Assembly (NCBI GenBank): GCA_002455605.1 | Contig: DKLE01000256.1 | Span: forward strand, 1-32,222 | Source: Firmicutes bacterium UBA6648 | Lineage (GTDB): Bacteria > Bacillota > Clostridia > Peptostreptococcales > Anaerovoracaceae | Direction: 5' to 3' | Length of the DNA: 32,222 bases | Shown here: piece after piece, positions 1 to 7,866 of the stretch | Layout: each line of letters opens with the position of its first letter | Position numbering within the stretch: the first letter of the stretch is position 1 | Translations under genes and position numbers: made by a program | The notes under the pieces: model-generated | What the model was told of the DNA's origin: nothing | What the model saw: the letters and a program-made list of their open reading frames with translations, nothing else | Databases searched by the model: none

Positions 1-135
1 TATTTCCTCATATTTCTCGACTGCCTGGGCACCATCCCCGGCTTCATATAAGTCTGTGTAACCGTTTTTTGCCAGAGTGTCTTTAATCATCATACGCATA
101 AATGCAGCATCATCAACTAACAAAATCTTTGCCAT
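1..135 (-). CDS. cheY: Chemotaxis response regulator CheY (N-terminal part, cut by window edge)
   Basis: Only the first 45 codons are in the window. The translation begins MAKILLVDDAAFMRMMIKDT and continues to a GYTDLYEAGDGAQAVEKY stretch, the standard beginning of a single-domain CheY receiver: the paired acidic residues D8/D9 that bind magnesium, followed by the first helix and second strand. The phosphorylated Asp, expected near residue 50-55, lies outside the window. The ATG at 133-135 follows an AGAGGT ribosome binding site. The gene is last in the visible flagellar operon, 71 bases after fliY, the usual position of cheY in Firmicutes flagellar operons. CheY-P would bind the switch proteins FliM/FliY encoded just upstream. 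Identity as CheY rather than another receiver rests on context and the start sequence. Confidence 0.9.
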   Translation of the reverse strand, partial: MAKILLVDDAAFMRMMIKDTLAKNGYTDLYEAGDGAQAVEKYEEI

Positions 136-206
136 TTTTTTACCTCTTTCTTTTAAAAAGCATTTTAAAAATAGTATAACTTTTTATTTATTTTATAAAA
201 TTTAAT

Positions 207-1364
207 CTATAGGCTGTTTATAATATCAGCCTTTTTGATTACTTCTGTGATTCTTACACCGAAGTTATCATCAACTACTACCACATCGCCCTTAGCGATA
301 CATTGACCATTAACATATACGTCTACTTGGTCTCCAGCTAATTTGTCCAGTACTACTAAAGAACCCTGTCCAAATTCTAATATCTCTTTTACCAGTTTTT
401 TTGTTCTTCCGATTTCAACAGATACCTGGAGTGGTACCTTCATGATTAAATCCAGATTTGTTCCCGCGTCCGCTGCCGTAATTTCATAGTTTTGATGTAT
501 CGGCTGTACATTAATTAATCTCGGATCCTTAGGATACTGTGGCTGTGCATACATTTGCTGAGGATATCCCTGGGCCGGCATACCCTGCGGAGCCATCTGC
601 GGCTGCTGTGGTTGCTGTGGCTGCACCGGAGCCTCTGCATTTGCTGCAGCTCCTGCCAGCATGCCATTAATGTCTGCTTGAGATAAAGGCGCATTCTGAG
701 GAGCCGCCGCTGCCTCAGGCTGCATGGAATCTGTAACCGCAGAACTATTTTGGTTTTCCTCTCCTTCCATAAATCCAAAGGAGGATATCAGCTTTTTGCA
801 TAAATCTACCGACAACATAGTAATAAATTTACTGGAAAAAGTATCTTCAATATCGATGTTAAAATATACTTCCACCATCGGTTCATCACTTTTAAAGTAT
901 TTTTGTTTAAAGGAATCGGCGTCTTCAACTTCAAAGGCTATTGGTGTTGATATATTAACCATTGTTCCTATGACATCAGCTAAGGCTGTTGCCGAAGCTC
1001 CCATCATCTGATTCATCAGTTCGCAAACCGCACTTAAGGAAAGTTCATCCAGTTCAAAGGTTTCCGGCTCAATTTCGGTATACATCAGTATTTCCAAAAT
1101 TTTTCTGACATCATCCTTTTTCAGCAGCATTAAATTATTCCCGTTAAGTCCGGTTACGTATGTAATCTCAACCCCAACTGCTGGCTCAACTTCGCTGATT
1201 TCAAATTCTTCATAATCTCTTACTCTTACGGTAGGAGTAGTAATTGTAACCTTTCTCCCAAGCATGTCTGACATAGCAGTAGCGGAGGATCCCAAACTGA
1301 TATTCAGGATTTCGCCAATGCCGTCAATCTCCATAGGAGAAAAATAATTATTATTATCGCTCAT
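207..1364 (-). CDS. fliY: Flagellar motor switch phosphatase FliY
   Basis: C-ring switch component and CheY-P phosphatase of Gram-positive flagella, 385 residues. Residues 1-200 form a CheC-type region with two active-site helices carrying the E-x2-N signature (E18/N21 in GIGEILNI and E115/N118 in AVCELMNQ). Residues 200-300 are a low-complexity linker rich in Pro, Gln, Ala and Met. Residues 305-378 are a FliN/SpoA C-terminal domain (PLQVSVEIGRTKK, QGSLVVLDKLAGDQVDVYVNG). A FliM-like peptide, LSQADINGMLAG (227-238), sits in the linker, whereas Bacillus FliY carries such a peptide at its N-terminus. The ATG follows AGAGGTGA, and the gene begins 15 bases after fliM. Both phosphatase sites look intact, so phosphatase activity is likely (inference). 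Confidence 0.95.
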   Translation of the reverse strand: MSDNNNYFSPMEIDGIGEILNISLGSSATAMSDMLGRKVTITTPTVRVRDYEEFEISEVEPAVGVEITYVTGLNGNNLMLLKKDDVRKILEILMYTEIEPETFELDELSLSAVCELMNQMMGASATALADVIGTMVNISTPIAFEVEDADSFKQKYFKSDEPMVEVYFNIDIEDTFSSKFITMLSVDLCKKLISSFGFMEGEENQNSSAVTDSMQPEAAAAPQNAPLSQADINGMLAGAAANAEAPVQPQQPQQPQMAPQGMPAQGYPQQMYAQPQYPKDPRLINVQPIHQNYEITAADAGTNLDLIMKVPLQVSVEIGRTKKLVKEILEFGQGSLVVLDKLAGDQVDVYVNGQCIAKGDVVVVDDNFGVRITEVIKKADIINSL

Positions 1365-1379
1365 ATATCACCTCTGCTA

Positions 1380-2387
1380 TCACCGGGTTATTGTGGTTCC
1401 GGTTATCTTTACTGCAACACTGCCTTTCTTCTCTCCAAGGCGGCCCTTATACCAAGGCTTATCTTCAATGTATAAAGCTACCTCTGAGTCCTTTGGCTTT
1501 CTTAAATTTATAACATCTCCAGGTTTCAGGGAATACACATCTTCCAGAAGAATACTCGCTTCTCCTAAAAAGGCCCTTATTTCAAGCGGAGAATCTTTTA
1601 GGCTGTCCAGAATTTCTTCCCTAGAAATTTCATCCTGATGTTCCCTTTTTCGTCCTGCAATATTGTTCTGCTCCGCAAGTTTAAATACATCCTCCATGAT
1701 TCCGCCGGGAATGCAAATATTGAAAGTTCCTGTAGTACCTTTTATCTCCATATTTAATACGACAATTACTACAATTTCATCTGCCTGTATACTTTGAATC
1801 AATCTCGGATTCGTTTCTATTTTATCAAATTTAAACGCTACATCAAAATAGCTCTGCCATGATTCTTCCATTATCGGAAGCAAATGAACCATAACATTTT
1901 CAAAAAGTGATATTTCTATATCGGTAAAACCTCCGTCGGTATCCATACCGTCAGGTTCTCCCGAGCCTCCTATCATTCTATCGATAAGCGCATAGATTAT
2001 AGAATTACTCATTTGAATCATCAATGTCTCTGAATCCCCATTACCATTATTTACGGATCCATCTACCATTGCTACGATGTCGTTCTCTGACAAAGCATTG
2101 TTAAATTCAAAATATTTTTGTTCTTCTATATCTACCATTTCAACCTGACAAGAAAGACGCATCATACTGGTTAGATACGATGACATTACTCTTGCAAAAT
2201 TTTCATAGACACTAAACACTAACTTTAGTCGATCTCTTGTGAATTTCTTAGGAGTCTTAAAGTCATATTTTTTTATTTTTCTGGTTTCTTCTTCCTCAAT
2301 TAGCTTTTCTTCTTCCGCTACCGCTTCCGGAGAGTTCAGAGAATTGAGTAAGGCGTCAATTTGACTTTGTGATAATACGTCAGCCAT
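1380..2387 (-). CDS. fliM: Flagellar motor switch protein FliM
   Basis: C-ring protein of 335 residues, normal for the family. The N-terminal peptide LSQSQIDALLNSL (5-17) is the conserved CheY-P-binding segment. The middle domain (about 40-235) contains the family's KKYDFKTPKKFTRD start and the GGSGEPDG loop. The C-terminal SpoA domain (about 255-330) ends in a KPWYKGRLGEKKGSVAVKI segment. FliM links FliG to FliN/FliY and sets rotation sense when CheY-P binds. The ATG has AGGAGA five bases upstream. It lies 23 bases after motB and 15 before fliY, so it is translated in the same operon. A fliL gene, often found between motB and fliM, is absent here. Confidence 0.96.
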   Translation of the reverse strand: MADVLSQSQIDALLNSLNSPEAVAEEEKLIEEEETRKIKKYDFKTPKKFTRDRLKLVFSVYENFARVMSSYLTSMMRLSCQVEMVDIEEQKYFEFNNALSENDIVAMVDGSVNNGNGDSETLMIQMSNSIIYALIDRMIGGSGEPDGMDTDGGFTDIEISLFENVMVHLLPIMEESWQSYFDVAFKFDKIETNPRLIQSIQADEIVVIVVLNMEIKGTTGTFNICIPGGIMEDVFKLAEQNNIAGRKREHQDEISREEILDSLKDSPLEIRAFLGEASILLEDVYSLKPGDVINLRKPKDSEVALYIEDKPWYKGRLGEKKGSVAVKITGTTITR

Positions 2388-2410
2388 CTAAATCTCCTAT
2401 TTTCATACTT

Positions 2411-3250
2411 TTAGACTTCTTCTTCTGTCACTGAATCTTGAGTTTTTTTACTTTCGTCTTTTTTCTCATTGCCACTTTGTGAACCATCTTCTATATTAGC
2501 ATAAACCTCATCTAAGGTATATTTTGTTGCGTCGTTTTTAGCAATATAAATTTCTACACGTCTGTTCTTTGCTCTGTCTGCCTCTGTCACAAAGGAAGCA
2601 ATCGGATAATGTTGTCCATATCCCATTGAAATCAGTTTCTTACCATCAATTAAGCCCTTTGTTTCGATATAAACTAAAACCTCAGCTGCCCTGTTTGAAG
2701 ACAAAAACCGATCTCCCGCTATAGGATTGGGATTATTGGGATCTGCCTGATTTGTATGCCCCATTATTCGGAGCTCACCCACTTGCTCCCTCACAGGAGC
2801 AATGGAATTGCAAAGCACATCCAGAATGTCTTTTCCCTCTTGCCTTAATATATAACTATCTCCGTTAAAAAAAATGTTATTCCTAAATATTATAAAAGTA
2901 AAATCTTTACCTTTTTTTACTTCCACACTTTCTTCCAGGTTATTTTGCTCTACGTATTCTTTCATCGCCCAGAATATCTGATCAAAGTTTTCCTTATCTG
3001 TCATTAATCCGCCGGCTTCCTGCCCAATGGCATGTTCACCCTTTTGATCATTGGGATCCTCTTGGACCAGCTGGCTTACGTTTTCCGCCGCTGCGGGATT
3101 GAAGCTCTTTACAATCATAACCCATTTCTCCGCATTCACGGTGGAAATAGAGAATAGCAATACGAAAAAACACAATAACAAGGTTACCATATCCCCATAC
3201 GTATCCATCCAGTTATTCTTAGGAGCCTCATGATTCTTTTTTCCAGCCAT
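2411..3250 (-). CDS. motB: Flagellar stator protein MotB
   Basis: Stator subunit that anchors the ion channel to peptidoglycan. I start it at the ATG at 3248-3250 (MAGKKNHEAPKNN), because GAGGAGG lies just upstream; a longer frame from 3271 would put that site inside the gene. That gives 279 residues. One membrane helix (about 20-42) follows a short cytoplasmic tail, with the expected ion-binding Asp in TYGDMVTLLLCFF (D20). The C-terminal OmpA-like domain (about 125-255) has RIMGHTNQAD, SSNRAAEVL and the closing AKNRRVEIYI motif. The tail is rich in Lys, Glu and Ser. It follows motA by 50 bases, and the pair should form the MotA5B2 stator. Ion type (H+ or Na+) cannot be told from sequence. 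Confidence 0.95.
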   Translation of the reverse strand: MAGKKNHEAPKNNWMDTYGDMVTLLLCFFVLLFSISTVNAEKWVMIVKSFNPAAAENVSQLVQEDPNDQKGEHAIGQEAGGLMTDKENFDQIFWAMKEYVEQNNLEESVEVKKGKDFTFIIFRNNIFFNGDSYILRQEGKDILDVLCNSIAPVREQVGELRIMGHTNQADPNNPNPIAGDRFLSSNRAAEVLVYIETKGLIDGKKLISMGYGQHYPIASFVTEADRAKNRRVEIYIAKNDATKYTLDEVYANIEDGSQSGNEKKDESKKTQDSVTEEEV

Positions 3251-3300
3251 AATAACCTCCTCTGGCGGCATAAATTACAATCATATAAGTAAATTTCCTG

Positions 3301-4083
3301 CTATTCCGTGGCTGCTGCCAAATCAGCCTTATCTGCCTCCGACAAGTAGGAAATTAATTTTTCCCTGATAAATTTTGGATTTTCTCCCGATTGTATAGAT
3401 AAAATCCCCTCTACGATCATCTGCTTACACAGCATTTCTTCCGCATGTCGCACTTTAAGTTTATTGGCAATAGGGAAAAAGATAACATTAGCAAATAATG
3501 ACCCATAAAAAGTAGTAATAAGTGCCACAGACATGGCAGGACCAATATCTCCTGCGCCTCCGCCTTCTATATCAAGCCCTTTAAGCATGTTAACCAATCC
3601 AATCAATGTCCCTATCATTCCAAAGGCGGGACAAGTTCCTGCTGCCAGTTCATAAAAGCCAAAACACTGGGCATGCCTTTCGTCTAAGTAATTCAATTCT
3701 TCTTCCAAAAGCTGTTTAACCTTATCGGAATCAATGGCATCAACAATTAAAAGCACACTATCCTTTAAAAAAGCATCTTCTAATTCTTCTGCTCTCGCTT
3801 CCAATGAAAGCAATCCGTTTTTTCTTGCTGATTGAGCTAAATCCACTATCAGCTCTATATAGGTCTTAGGGTCGTATTTTTTCCCGCCTATAACAATCTT
3901 TAAGTGCTTAGGAATACCTTTCAAAACTTCACCCGGCGCAGACGCCGCTATTACCGCCAAGGTTCCTCCGATTGTAATCGCTATACTTTGTATATCAAGA
4001 AAGTTTCCCAGCTTCCCAAAGCCGATTCCGTAAATAACAAGTCCAAATCCTGATAATATTCCTAATATAGTAGCTATATCCAT
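3301..4083 (-). CDS. motA: Flagellar stator protein MotA
   Basis: Stator channel subunit of 260 residues with the usual four membrane helices: two near the N-terminus (about 5-20 and 33-50) and two in the second half (GTCPAFGMIGTLIGLVNML and SVALITTFYGSLFANVIFF). The cytoplasmic loop between helices 2 and 3 holds the charged stretch LEEELNYLDERHAQ that contacts FliG in known MotA proteins. The Pro residues in AAGTCPAFG and at the fourth helix (DIGPAMS) fit the conserved channel prolines. The ATG follows AGGAGAAG. It lies between flbD and motB in the flagellar operon and is presumably co-translated with motB. Confidence 0.95.
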   Translation of the reverse strand: MDIATILGILSGFGLVIYGIGFGKLGNFLDIQSIAITIGGTLAVIAASAPGEVLKGIPKHLKIVIGGKKYDPKTYIELIVDLAQSARKNGLLSLEARAEELEDAFLKDSVLLIVDAIDSDKVKQLLEEELNYLDERHAQCFGFYELAAGTCPAFGMIGTLIGLVNMLKGLDIEGGGAGDIGPAMSVALITTFYGSLFANVIFFPIANKLKVRHAEEMLCKQMIVEGILSIQSGENPKFIREKLISYLSEADKADLAAATE

Positions 4084-4105
4084 TTGCTTCTCCTATGTAG
4101 ATACA

Positions 4106-4351
4106 CTAACGTTCATCGTTCTGTTCAGCCATTTCTGCTAAACGCCTTTTTGCCTTTAAGTAGCTTTCTTTATCTGCTACTCGAGCATCGAATTCAATAA
4201 TCTTATCAATAATCTCCTCAAAGGGTTCCTTAACAATGTAATAGTCTTTATTAGTCAGAACTACCTTTGACTCCGGTATTGATTCAATAATCTGAATCTG
4301 CGTATGATTTAACAGAAACTCTATCCCATTTAATCTTGTAAGTTTTATCAT
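4106..4351 (-). CDS. flbD: Flagellar FlbD family protein
   Basis: Small protein of the FlbD/SwrD type, found next to flgE and motA in Firmicutes operons; in Bacillus the homologue SwrD raises motor torque. The start MIKLTRLNGIEFLLNHTQI is typical, followed by ESIPESKVVLTNKDYYIVKE and a C-terminal helix (EEIIDKIIEFD). I chose the ATG at 4349-4351, giving 81 residues, because family members begin MIxLTRLNG. An in-frame GTG at 4364-4366 would add five residues (MSEVD), and no strong ribosome binding site decides between them. The position between flgE and motA supports the call; the molecular role is inferred from the family. Confidence 0.85.
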   Translation of the reverse strand: MIKLTRLNGIEFLLNHTQIQIIESIPESKVVLTNKDYYIVKEPFEEIIDKIIEFDARVADKESYLKAKRRLAEMAEQNDER

Positions 4352-4376
4352 ATCAACTTCACTCACTTTACTTTAT

Positions 4377-4408
4377 GGTATGGAGGAGCTGTTTTACCCC
4401 TCCATACC
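4377..4408 (-). other. Intercistronic hairpin between flgE and flbD
   Basis: A perfect 10-bp inverted repeat (GGTATGGAGG / CCTCCATACC) with a 12-base loop lies in the gap between flgE and flbD. No T-run follows on either strand, so it is unlikely to be a simple terminator. It could stabilise the 3' end of the upstream hook-gene mRNA or mark a processing site (inference). Confidence 0.6.
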
Positions 4409-4415
4409 CTCTTAA

Positions 4416-5405
4416 TTATCTCTTCAGATTAACCAATTCTTCCAGCATTGCATCGGTTACGGTAATAATTCTCGTATTGGCCTGGAAACCTCTTTGTGTC
4501 GTGATCATATCCGTAAACTCTTTTGATAAATCTACATTGGACATTTCAAGGCATCCGGCCTGAACTGTACCTGTAGAATTTTGTCCTGACGGGTTTACAG
4601 TTATGGTGCCTGTATTTGCCTTTGCCGTATAATATGAATTTTCCCCTCTTTCAAGAGCATTTGGGTTAGGAACGTTAGCAATAGCGATTTTACCAATTAA
4701 AACAGATTCATCCTTATCATTAGTTCCCACGATACTTCCGTCTTGTCCTATGGTAACGTTCTTTAATTCCATTGGTTCATAGTTTGTTGCATCTGCATTC
4801 TTATTCGGCAGCCTAAGAGCAGTAATCTGTTCCATATCTAATTTATAGGAACCGCCTGTACCACTGGTATCTGCTTCATATTCACTAGCAAATCCATATA
4901 CCATTCTGCCATTAGAATCCACTAAATTTCCTGCTCCGTCAAAATTAAAGATACCCACTCTCGTAAAATTCAGTCCTGATACCTTTGTCTGATCAACAGC
5001 TCCGGGTGCATTCTCTCCTGTTGTCGTGGAAGAGTCTGCTCCCACCTTAATGCCGTCATAAACCCCTTCCGTTGTCTCAGTAGGCTTAGACCCTACAAGG
5101 AAAAATCCGTTTCCAACAATCATACAGTCCATTGGATTATCTGTAGTTGCGGTACCTCCACTAGTCATAAGCGAATCAATTGATCCCAGTTTTGAACCAT
5201 ATCCTACTTGGGAAGGATTTGTTCCTCCGTATTTATCTCCTGCATTGCTAGCACCTGATGATGTAGCATAAAAAACATCTCTAAAAGTTGCTCTTGCAGC
5301 CTTATATCCATATGTATTAACATTGGCAATATTATTACCTATAACGTCCATCTTCGATTGATGGGCGCGAAGTCCTGCAACCGCAGCAAACATCGATTTT
5401 ACCAT
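4416..5405 (-). CDS. flgE: Flagellar hook protein FlgE
   Basis: Hook subunit of 329 residues, short but acceptable for FlgE. The N-terminal flagellar rod/hook signature is clear: MFAAVAGLRAHQSKMDVIGN followed by NIANVNTYGYK (about 5-35). The middle is a Gly/Thr/Ser-rich domain with DNPMDCMIVGNGFFLVG (about 93-109). The C-terminus (about 285-329) has the coiled segment LEMSNVDLSKEFTDMITTQR and AMLEELVNLKR. FlgE is exported and polymerised under the FlgD cap; fliK, flgD and the TIGR02530-type gene lie directly upstream. The ATG has AGGGAGA upstream. FlgF/FlgG share the termini, but the neighbours point to the hook protein itself. Confidence 0.92.
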   Translation of the reverse strand: MVKSMFAAVAGLRAHQSKMDVIGNNIANVNTYGYKAARATFRDVFYATSSGASNAGDKYGGTNPSQVGYGSKLGSIDSLMTSGGTATTDNPMDCMIVGNGFFLVGSKPTETTEGVYDGIKVGADSSTTTGENAPGAVDQTKVSGLNFTRVGIFNFDGAGNLVDSNGRMVYGFASEYEADTSGTGGSYKLDMEQITALRLPNKNADATNYEPMELKNVTIGQDGSIVGTNDKDESVLIGKIAIANVPNPNALERGENSYYTAKANTGTITVNPSGQNSTGTVQAGCLEMSNVDLSKEFTDMITTQRGFQANTRIITVTDAMLEELVNLKR

Positions 5406-5450
5406 CTATTTTCTCCCTTCAGAGCCGCGCAGAGATATATCCGTCCACAT
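5406..5450 (-). CDS. Possible 14-residue leader peptide upstream of flgE
   Basis: Speculative. A GGAGG site (5460-5464) stands nine bases before an ATG (5448-5450) that opens a 14-codon frame, MWTDISLRGSEGRK. Its TAG stop directly abuts the flgE ATG (TAGATG). This arrangement would allow translational coupling into flgE. No homologue is known to me, and the frame could be chance. Confidence 0.25.
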   Translation of the reverse strand: MWTDISLRGSEGRK

Positions 5451-5517
5451 ATCTCATAACCTCCATAAATGGTCCAGTTATTTATTTCACGGCTATATTA
5501 AATTGTCTATTTACGAT

Positions 5518-5946
5518 TTACAGTATTACTGCACCGTCTATATTTGTAAACACGTTGTCTCTCATCTCACTGCCGGACATGGTTGTCACAACCGTTTTAT
5601 TCGGCACATTCACGATGAATGCATTCATTGAATCAAATATAACGACATCCTTTGCTCCTTTTGCATCTGCTTTTTTAACAGCATCATTTAACTCTTCCAT
5701 TAACTCAGGTGTCAATTCAATTCCTCTTTGTACCACTCTTTCTTGAGCATGCTTTGAAAATTGCAAGCCGCGGTTCTTATCTATACCGCTGTTTTTATCA
5801 AGCTGCTCCTTTAAGAGAGTTCCAAAATCAGCACCTATTGGTGTGATTCCTGCATTACGATTCGCCGTATTTACGTTATTGATACTTCTGTTGCCTACCA
5901 ATTGATTAATATTCTGGTAGTTATTTCCCACCTTAATATCAGCCAC
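5518..5946 (-). CDS. Flagellar operon protein, TIGR02530 family
   Basis: Small flagellar-operon protein always found beside flgD and flgE in Firmicutes. The C-terminal half carries the family core: LQFSKHAQERVVQRGIELTP, then a helix (ELMEELNDAVKKADAKGAKD), then VVIFDSMNAFIVNVPNKTVV and a final MRDNVFTNIDGAVIL. The N-terminal 55 residues are Asn-rich and look disordered. The start is chosen at GTG 5944-5946 (VADIKVGNN, 142 residues), with GGGAGG eight bases before it; a GTG three codons earlier overlaps that site. It sits between flgD and flgE. The biochemical role is not established; a job in hook assembly is inferred from location. Confidence 0.85.
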   Translation of the reverse strand: MADIKVGNNYQNINQLVGNRSINNVNTANRNAGITPIGADFGTLLKEQLDKNSGIDKNRGLQFSKHAQERVVQRGIELTPELMEELNDAVKKADAKGAKDVVIFDSMNAFIVNVPNKTVVTTMSGSEMRDNVFTNIDGAVIL

Positions 5947-5981
5947 TCTCAGCACCTCCCTCTATTGCTGTTTCATAAAGG

Positions 5982-6599
5982 CTAATTTTCATCGTCTCCT
6001 TTTGTACCCTCTGTAGGAGGCTCGGTCGGTTTATCCGGATCTACTGGCTCAGTTGGTTCCGTCGGTTCCGTTGGCTCAGTTGGTTCAGTTGGTTCAGTTG
6101 GTTCCGTCGGTTCAGTCGGCTTTTCCTCTGTAGACACGTCCCCAACAATCATGATCTGACTTAATGAAAATGCCTTATCGCCAATATAAATAATTGGCTC
6201 GCCTTCAAATAAAGTTACGCCTGTAACTGTTCCTTTTGTGGTAATCAGTTTATCAGTCGTTCCTGTTGAATCTGTAACAGTTTCTATGGACGCTACAGTT
6301 ACTTCCTTTCCTATCAGCGATGCTGCATAAGAAGTAGTATTCATTGCATATAGTTCTTCTTGAAGAGATACCATGTTTTGCATGGCCTGTATCTGAGAAT
6401 ACTGAGCCATTTGTCCCATCATTTCAGAGGTATCTGTCTGGTTATACATATCCTGATTTTTCAACTGTGCAACCAAGAGTGTCAGCCAGTCAGTAGTCTG
6501 CAAATTCAGATCAGTCTTCATTGAGTCACTTTTGCTCTTATCTGTTTTAAGAGACTTTAGTGCGCTTAAGATTTTATCATCTATTGATACGCCTGCCAA
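5982..6599 (-). CDS. flgD: Flagellar hook assembly scaffold protein FlgD with TEP-repeat tail
   Basis: Hook cap protein of 205 residues that directs FlgE polymerisation and leaves when the hook is complete. The N-terminal FlgD region (about 28-95) is typical: TTDWLTLLVAQLKNQDMYNQ, then DTSEMMGQMAQYSQIQAMQN. It is followed by SLIGKEVTVAS and a small beta domain (TTKGTVTGVTLFEGEPIIYI) ending near residue 158. The large FLN/Ig-like C-terminal domain of enterobacterial FlgD is missing, as is common in Firmicutes. The last 45 residues are eight Thr-Glu-Pro units plus VDPDKPTEPPTEG and an acidic end. The tail is unusual and may be a flexible extracellular or export-channel spacer (inference). The gene lies 15 bases after fliK. 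Confidence 0.92.
   Translation of the reverse strand: MAGVSIDDKILSALKSLKTDKSKSDSMKTDLNLQTTDWLTLLVAQLKNQDMYNQTDTSEMMGQMAQYSQIQAMQNMVSLQEELYAMNTTSYAASLIGKEVTVASIETVTDSTGTTDKLITTKGTVTGVTLFEGEPIIYIGDKAFSLSQIMIVGDVSTEEKPTEPTEPTEPTEPTEPTEPTEPTEPVDPDKPTEPPTEGTKGDDEN
6046..6117 (-). repeat. Tandem 9-bp repeat encoding (Thr-Glu-Pro)8 in flgD
   Basis: Eight consecutive 9-base units of the form GGTTCAGTT on the plus strand, with C/T and A/C wobble variation, encode TEP eight times in flgD. All units are in frame, so slippage changes tail length without breaking the reading frame. Silent differences between units suggest the array is not brand new. Confidence 0.9.
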
Positions 6600-6614
6600 A
6601 CCCTTCCTCCTTTT

Positions 6615-7826
6615 CTATACAGCTTCCTCTAAGTCTTCGGTCAGTCCCAGTCTCAGCCTGTCCATGAATGAAATATCTCCGGTATAATCCTTTTTCTCTT
6701 GCTGCTGACGCTGATTCTGCTGACTATTGCTTTGCTCCTGAAAATTATCTCGGTCAAATTGATTGCCGTCAGTTTCTGCCTGCTTTAGAGTAATGGTACT
6801 GTCTAATCCGGTGTTGTCTTCTAGTATTCCCCTCAGGGCATCAGCCTGCATAGAAAGCAGATGATGAGCTTTTGAATTTGATGCACTCATAATAAGCTGT
6901 GCTTTTCCGTTTTCAAAAATCATTTTGATATTAACTTTTCCCAATTCTCTCGGATTGAGTTCTAAATCAAATTCTTGCCTTCCTTCACTAAGCTTGTACA
7001 TGATTTTATCAGCCAGCTGCTTTGCTGCATCTGCCTGAGTCGTATCCACCGGGGCATCTGCAACTTTAATATGCACTTTTGATAAATCCAAGCTGCTATT
7101 TTTAGCAAATGCATTTTCTTTAAGACCTTCTGTCTGATCCGGCAGTACTTCCTCTGTCTTTTCTGAGCTCTGCAATTTTGTCGTCTTCGATTGAAGATTA
7201 TTTTCCTGCAAACCGTCATCTTGCTGAAGCTCACCCTTTGTCAAAATCTCCGTATGAGTTTGTACCGGCTTTTCCTGACTTTCATTTTGAAGAGCTTTAA
7301 GCATAGCAGATTTTGCTAAATCTACATTACTCTGAAAAGGCAGTTTTATTTCTCCCTCTTCCGGTTGTAGGATATTACCCAGAGCTTCCGGCAAACTTGA
7401 ATCCGAGTCTTTCAGCATGGACTCAAATAATACATTATTCACGGTATCCGCTTGTCCCTGCTGCAAGATACTGCAAGCATCCATGTCAGTCATTGCTGCG
7501 GCCGGATATTGAATCTGTGCTGCCGCTAATAATTGTACTTCTTGAGCAATCTCTGCAGTCATATCCTCTTTTACAGGTTCCTCACTGCTTTCAGAAAGCT
7601 TTTTCAAATCTGATTTCTGCTGTATTCTGCTCATGTTTTCTCTTCTGTCAGTTCTGATATTTTTCTCTGCAGCACTTGGTGAATTCTGCTTTCTGTCAAA
7701 CACCTTGTCCATTTCTTTTTTAAACGAAGCATTTGAGTTTTGGCCGGAATCACCTTTTTGAACATTCCCTGTATTTAGGATGCCTTGGTTTCCTCCTGCC
7801 ATTTGAAAAAATATTCCAGCATTCAT
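6615..7826 (-). CDS. fliK: Flagellar hook-length control protein FliK
   Basis: Secreted molecular ruler and export-specificity switch, 403 residues. The first 250 residues are Gln/Ser/Glu-rich and low in structure, as expected for the ruler part. The C-terminal domain (about 275-355) is the conserved Flg_hook region: ADKIMYKLSEGRQEFDLELN, PRELGKVNIKMIFENGKAQL, then MSASNSKAHHLLSMQADALR. A Gln/Asn-rich stretch (EQSNSQQNQRQQQEKK) precedes the end. The ATG at 7824-7826 has AAAGGAGGA ten bases upstream. It heads the hook cassette fliK-flgD-orf-flgE, and a hairpin lies between it and fliJ. The family call rests on the C-terminal domain and the operon position. Confidence 0.9.
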   Translation of the reverse strand: MNAGIFFQMAGGNQGILNTGNVQKGDSGQNSNASFKKEMDKVFDRKQNSPSAAEKNIRTDRRENMSRIQQKSDLKKLSESSEEPVKEDMTAEIAQEVQLLAAAQIQYPAAAMTDMDACSILQQGQADTVNNVLFESMLKDSDSSLPEALGNILQPEEGEIKLPFQSNVDLAKSAMLKALQNESQEKPVQTHTEILTKGELQQDDGLQENNLQSKTTKLQSSEKTEEVLPDQTEGLKENAFAKNSSLDLSKVHIKVADAPVDTTQADAAKQLADKIMYKLSEGRQEFDLELNPRELGKVNIKMIFENGKAQLIMSASNSKAHHLLSMQADALRGILEDNTGLDSTITLKQAETDGNQFDRDNFQEQSNSQQNQRQQQEKKDYTGDISFMDRLRLGLTEDLEEAV

Positions 7827-7866
7827 TTAATGTTTTCCTCCTTTCCTATTAAATTTTAAAGGTGCT

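Noticed and set aside
724..1011. Open frames of 60-120 codons opposite the flagellar genes and uvrC
   Set aside because: They are antisense shadows of well-identified genes, with no ribosome binding sites and no recognisable domains.
6046..6117. Short tandem repeats that could suggest a CRISPR array
   Set aside because: Units are 9 bp with no spacers and lie in frame within flgD, encoding Thr-Glu-Pro.
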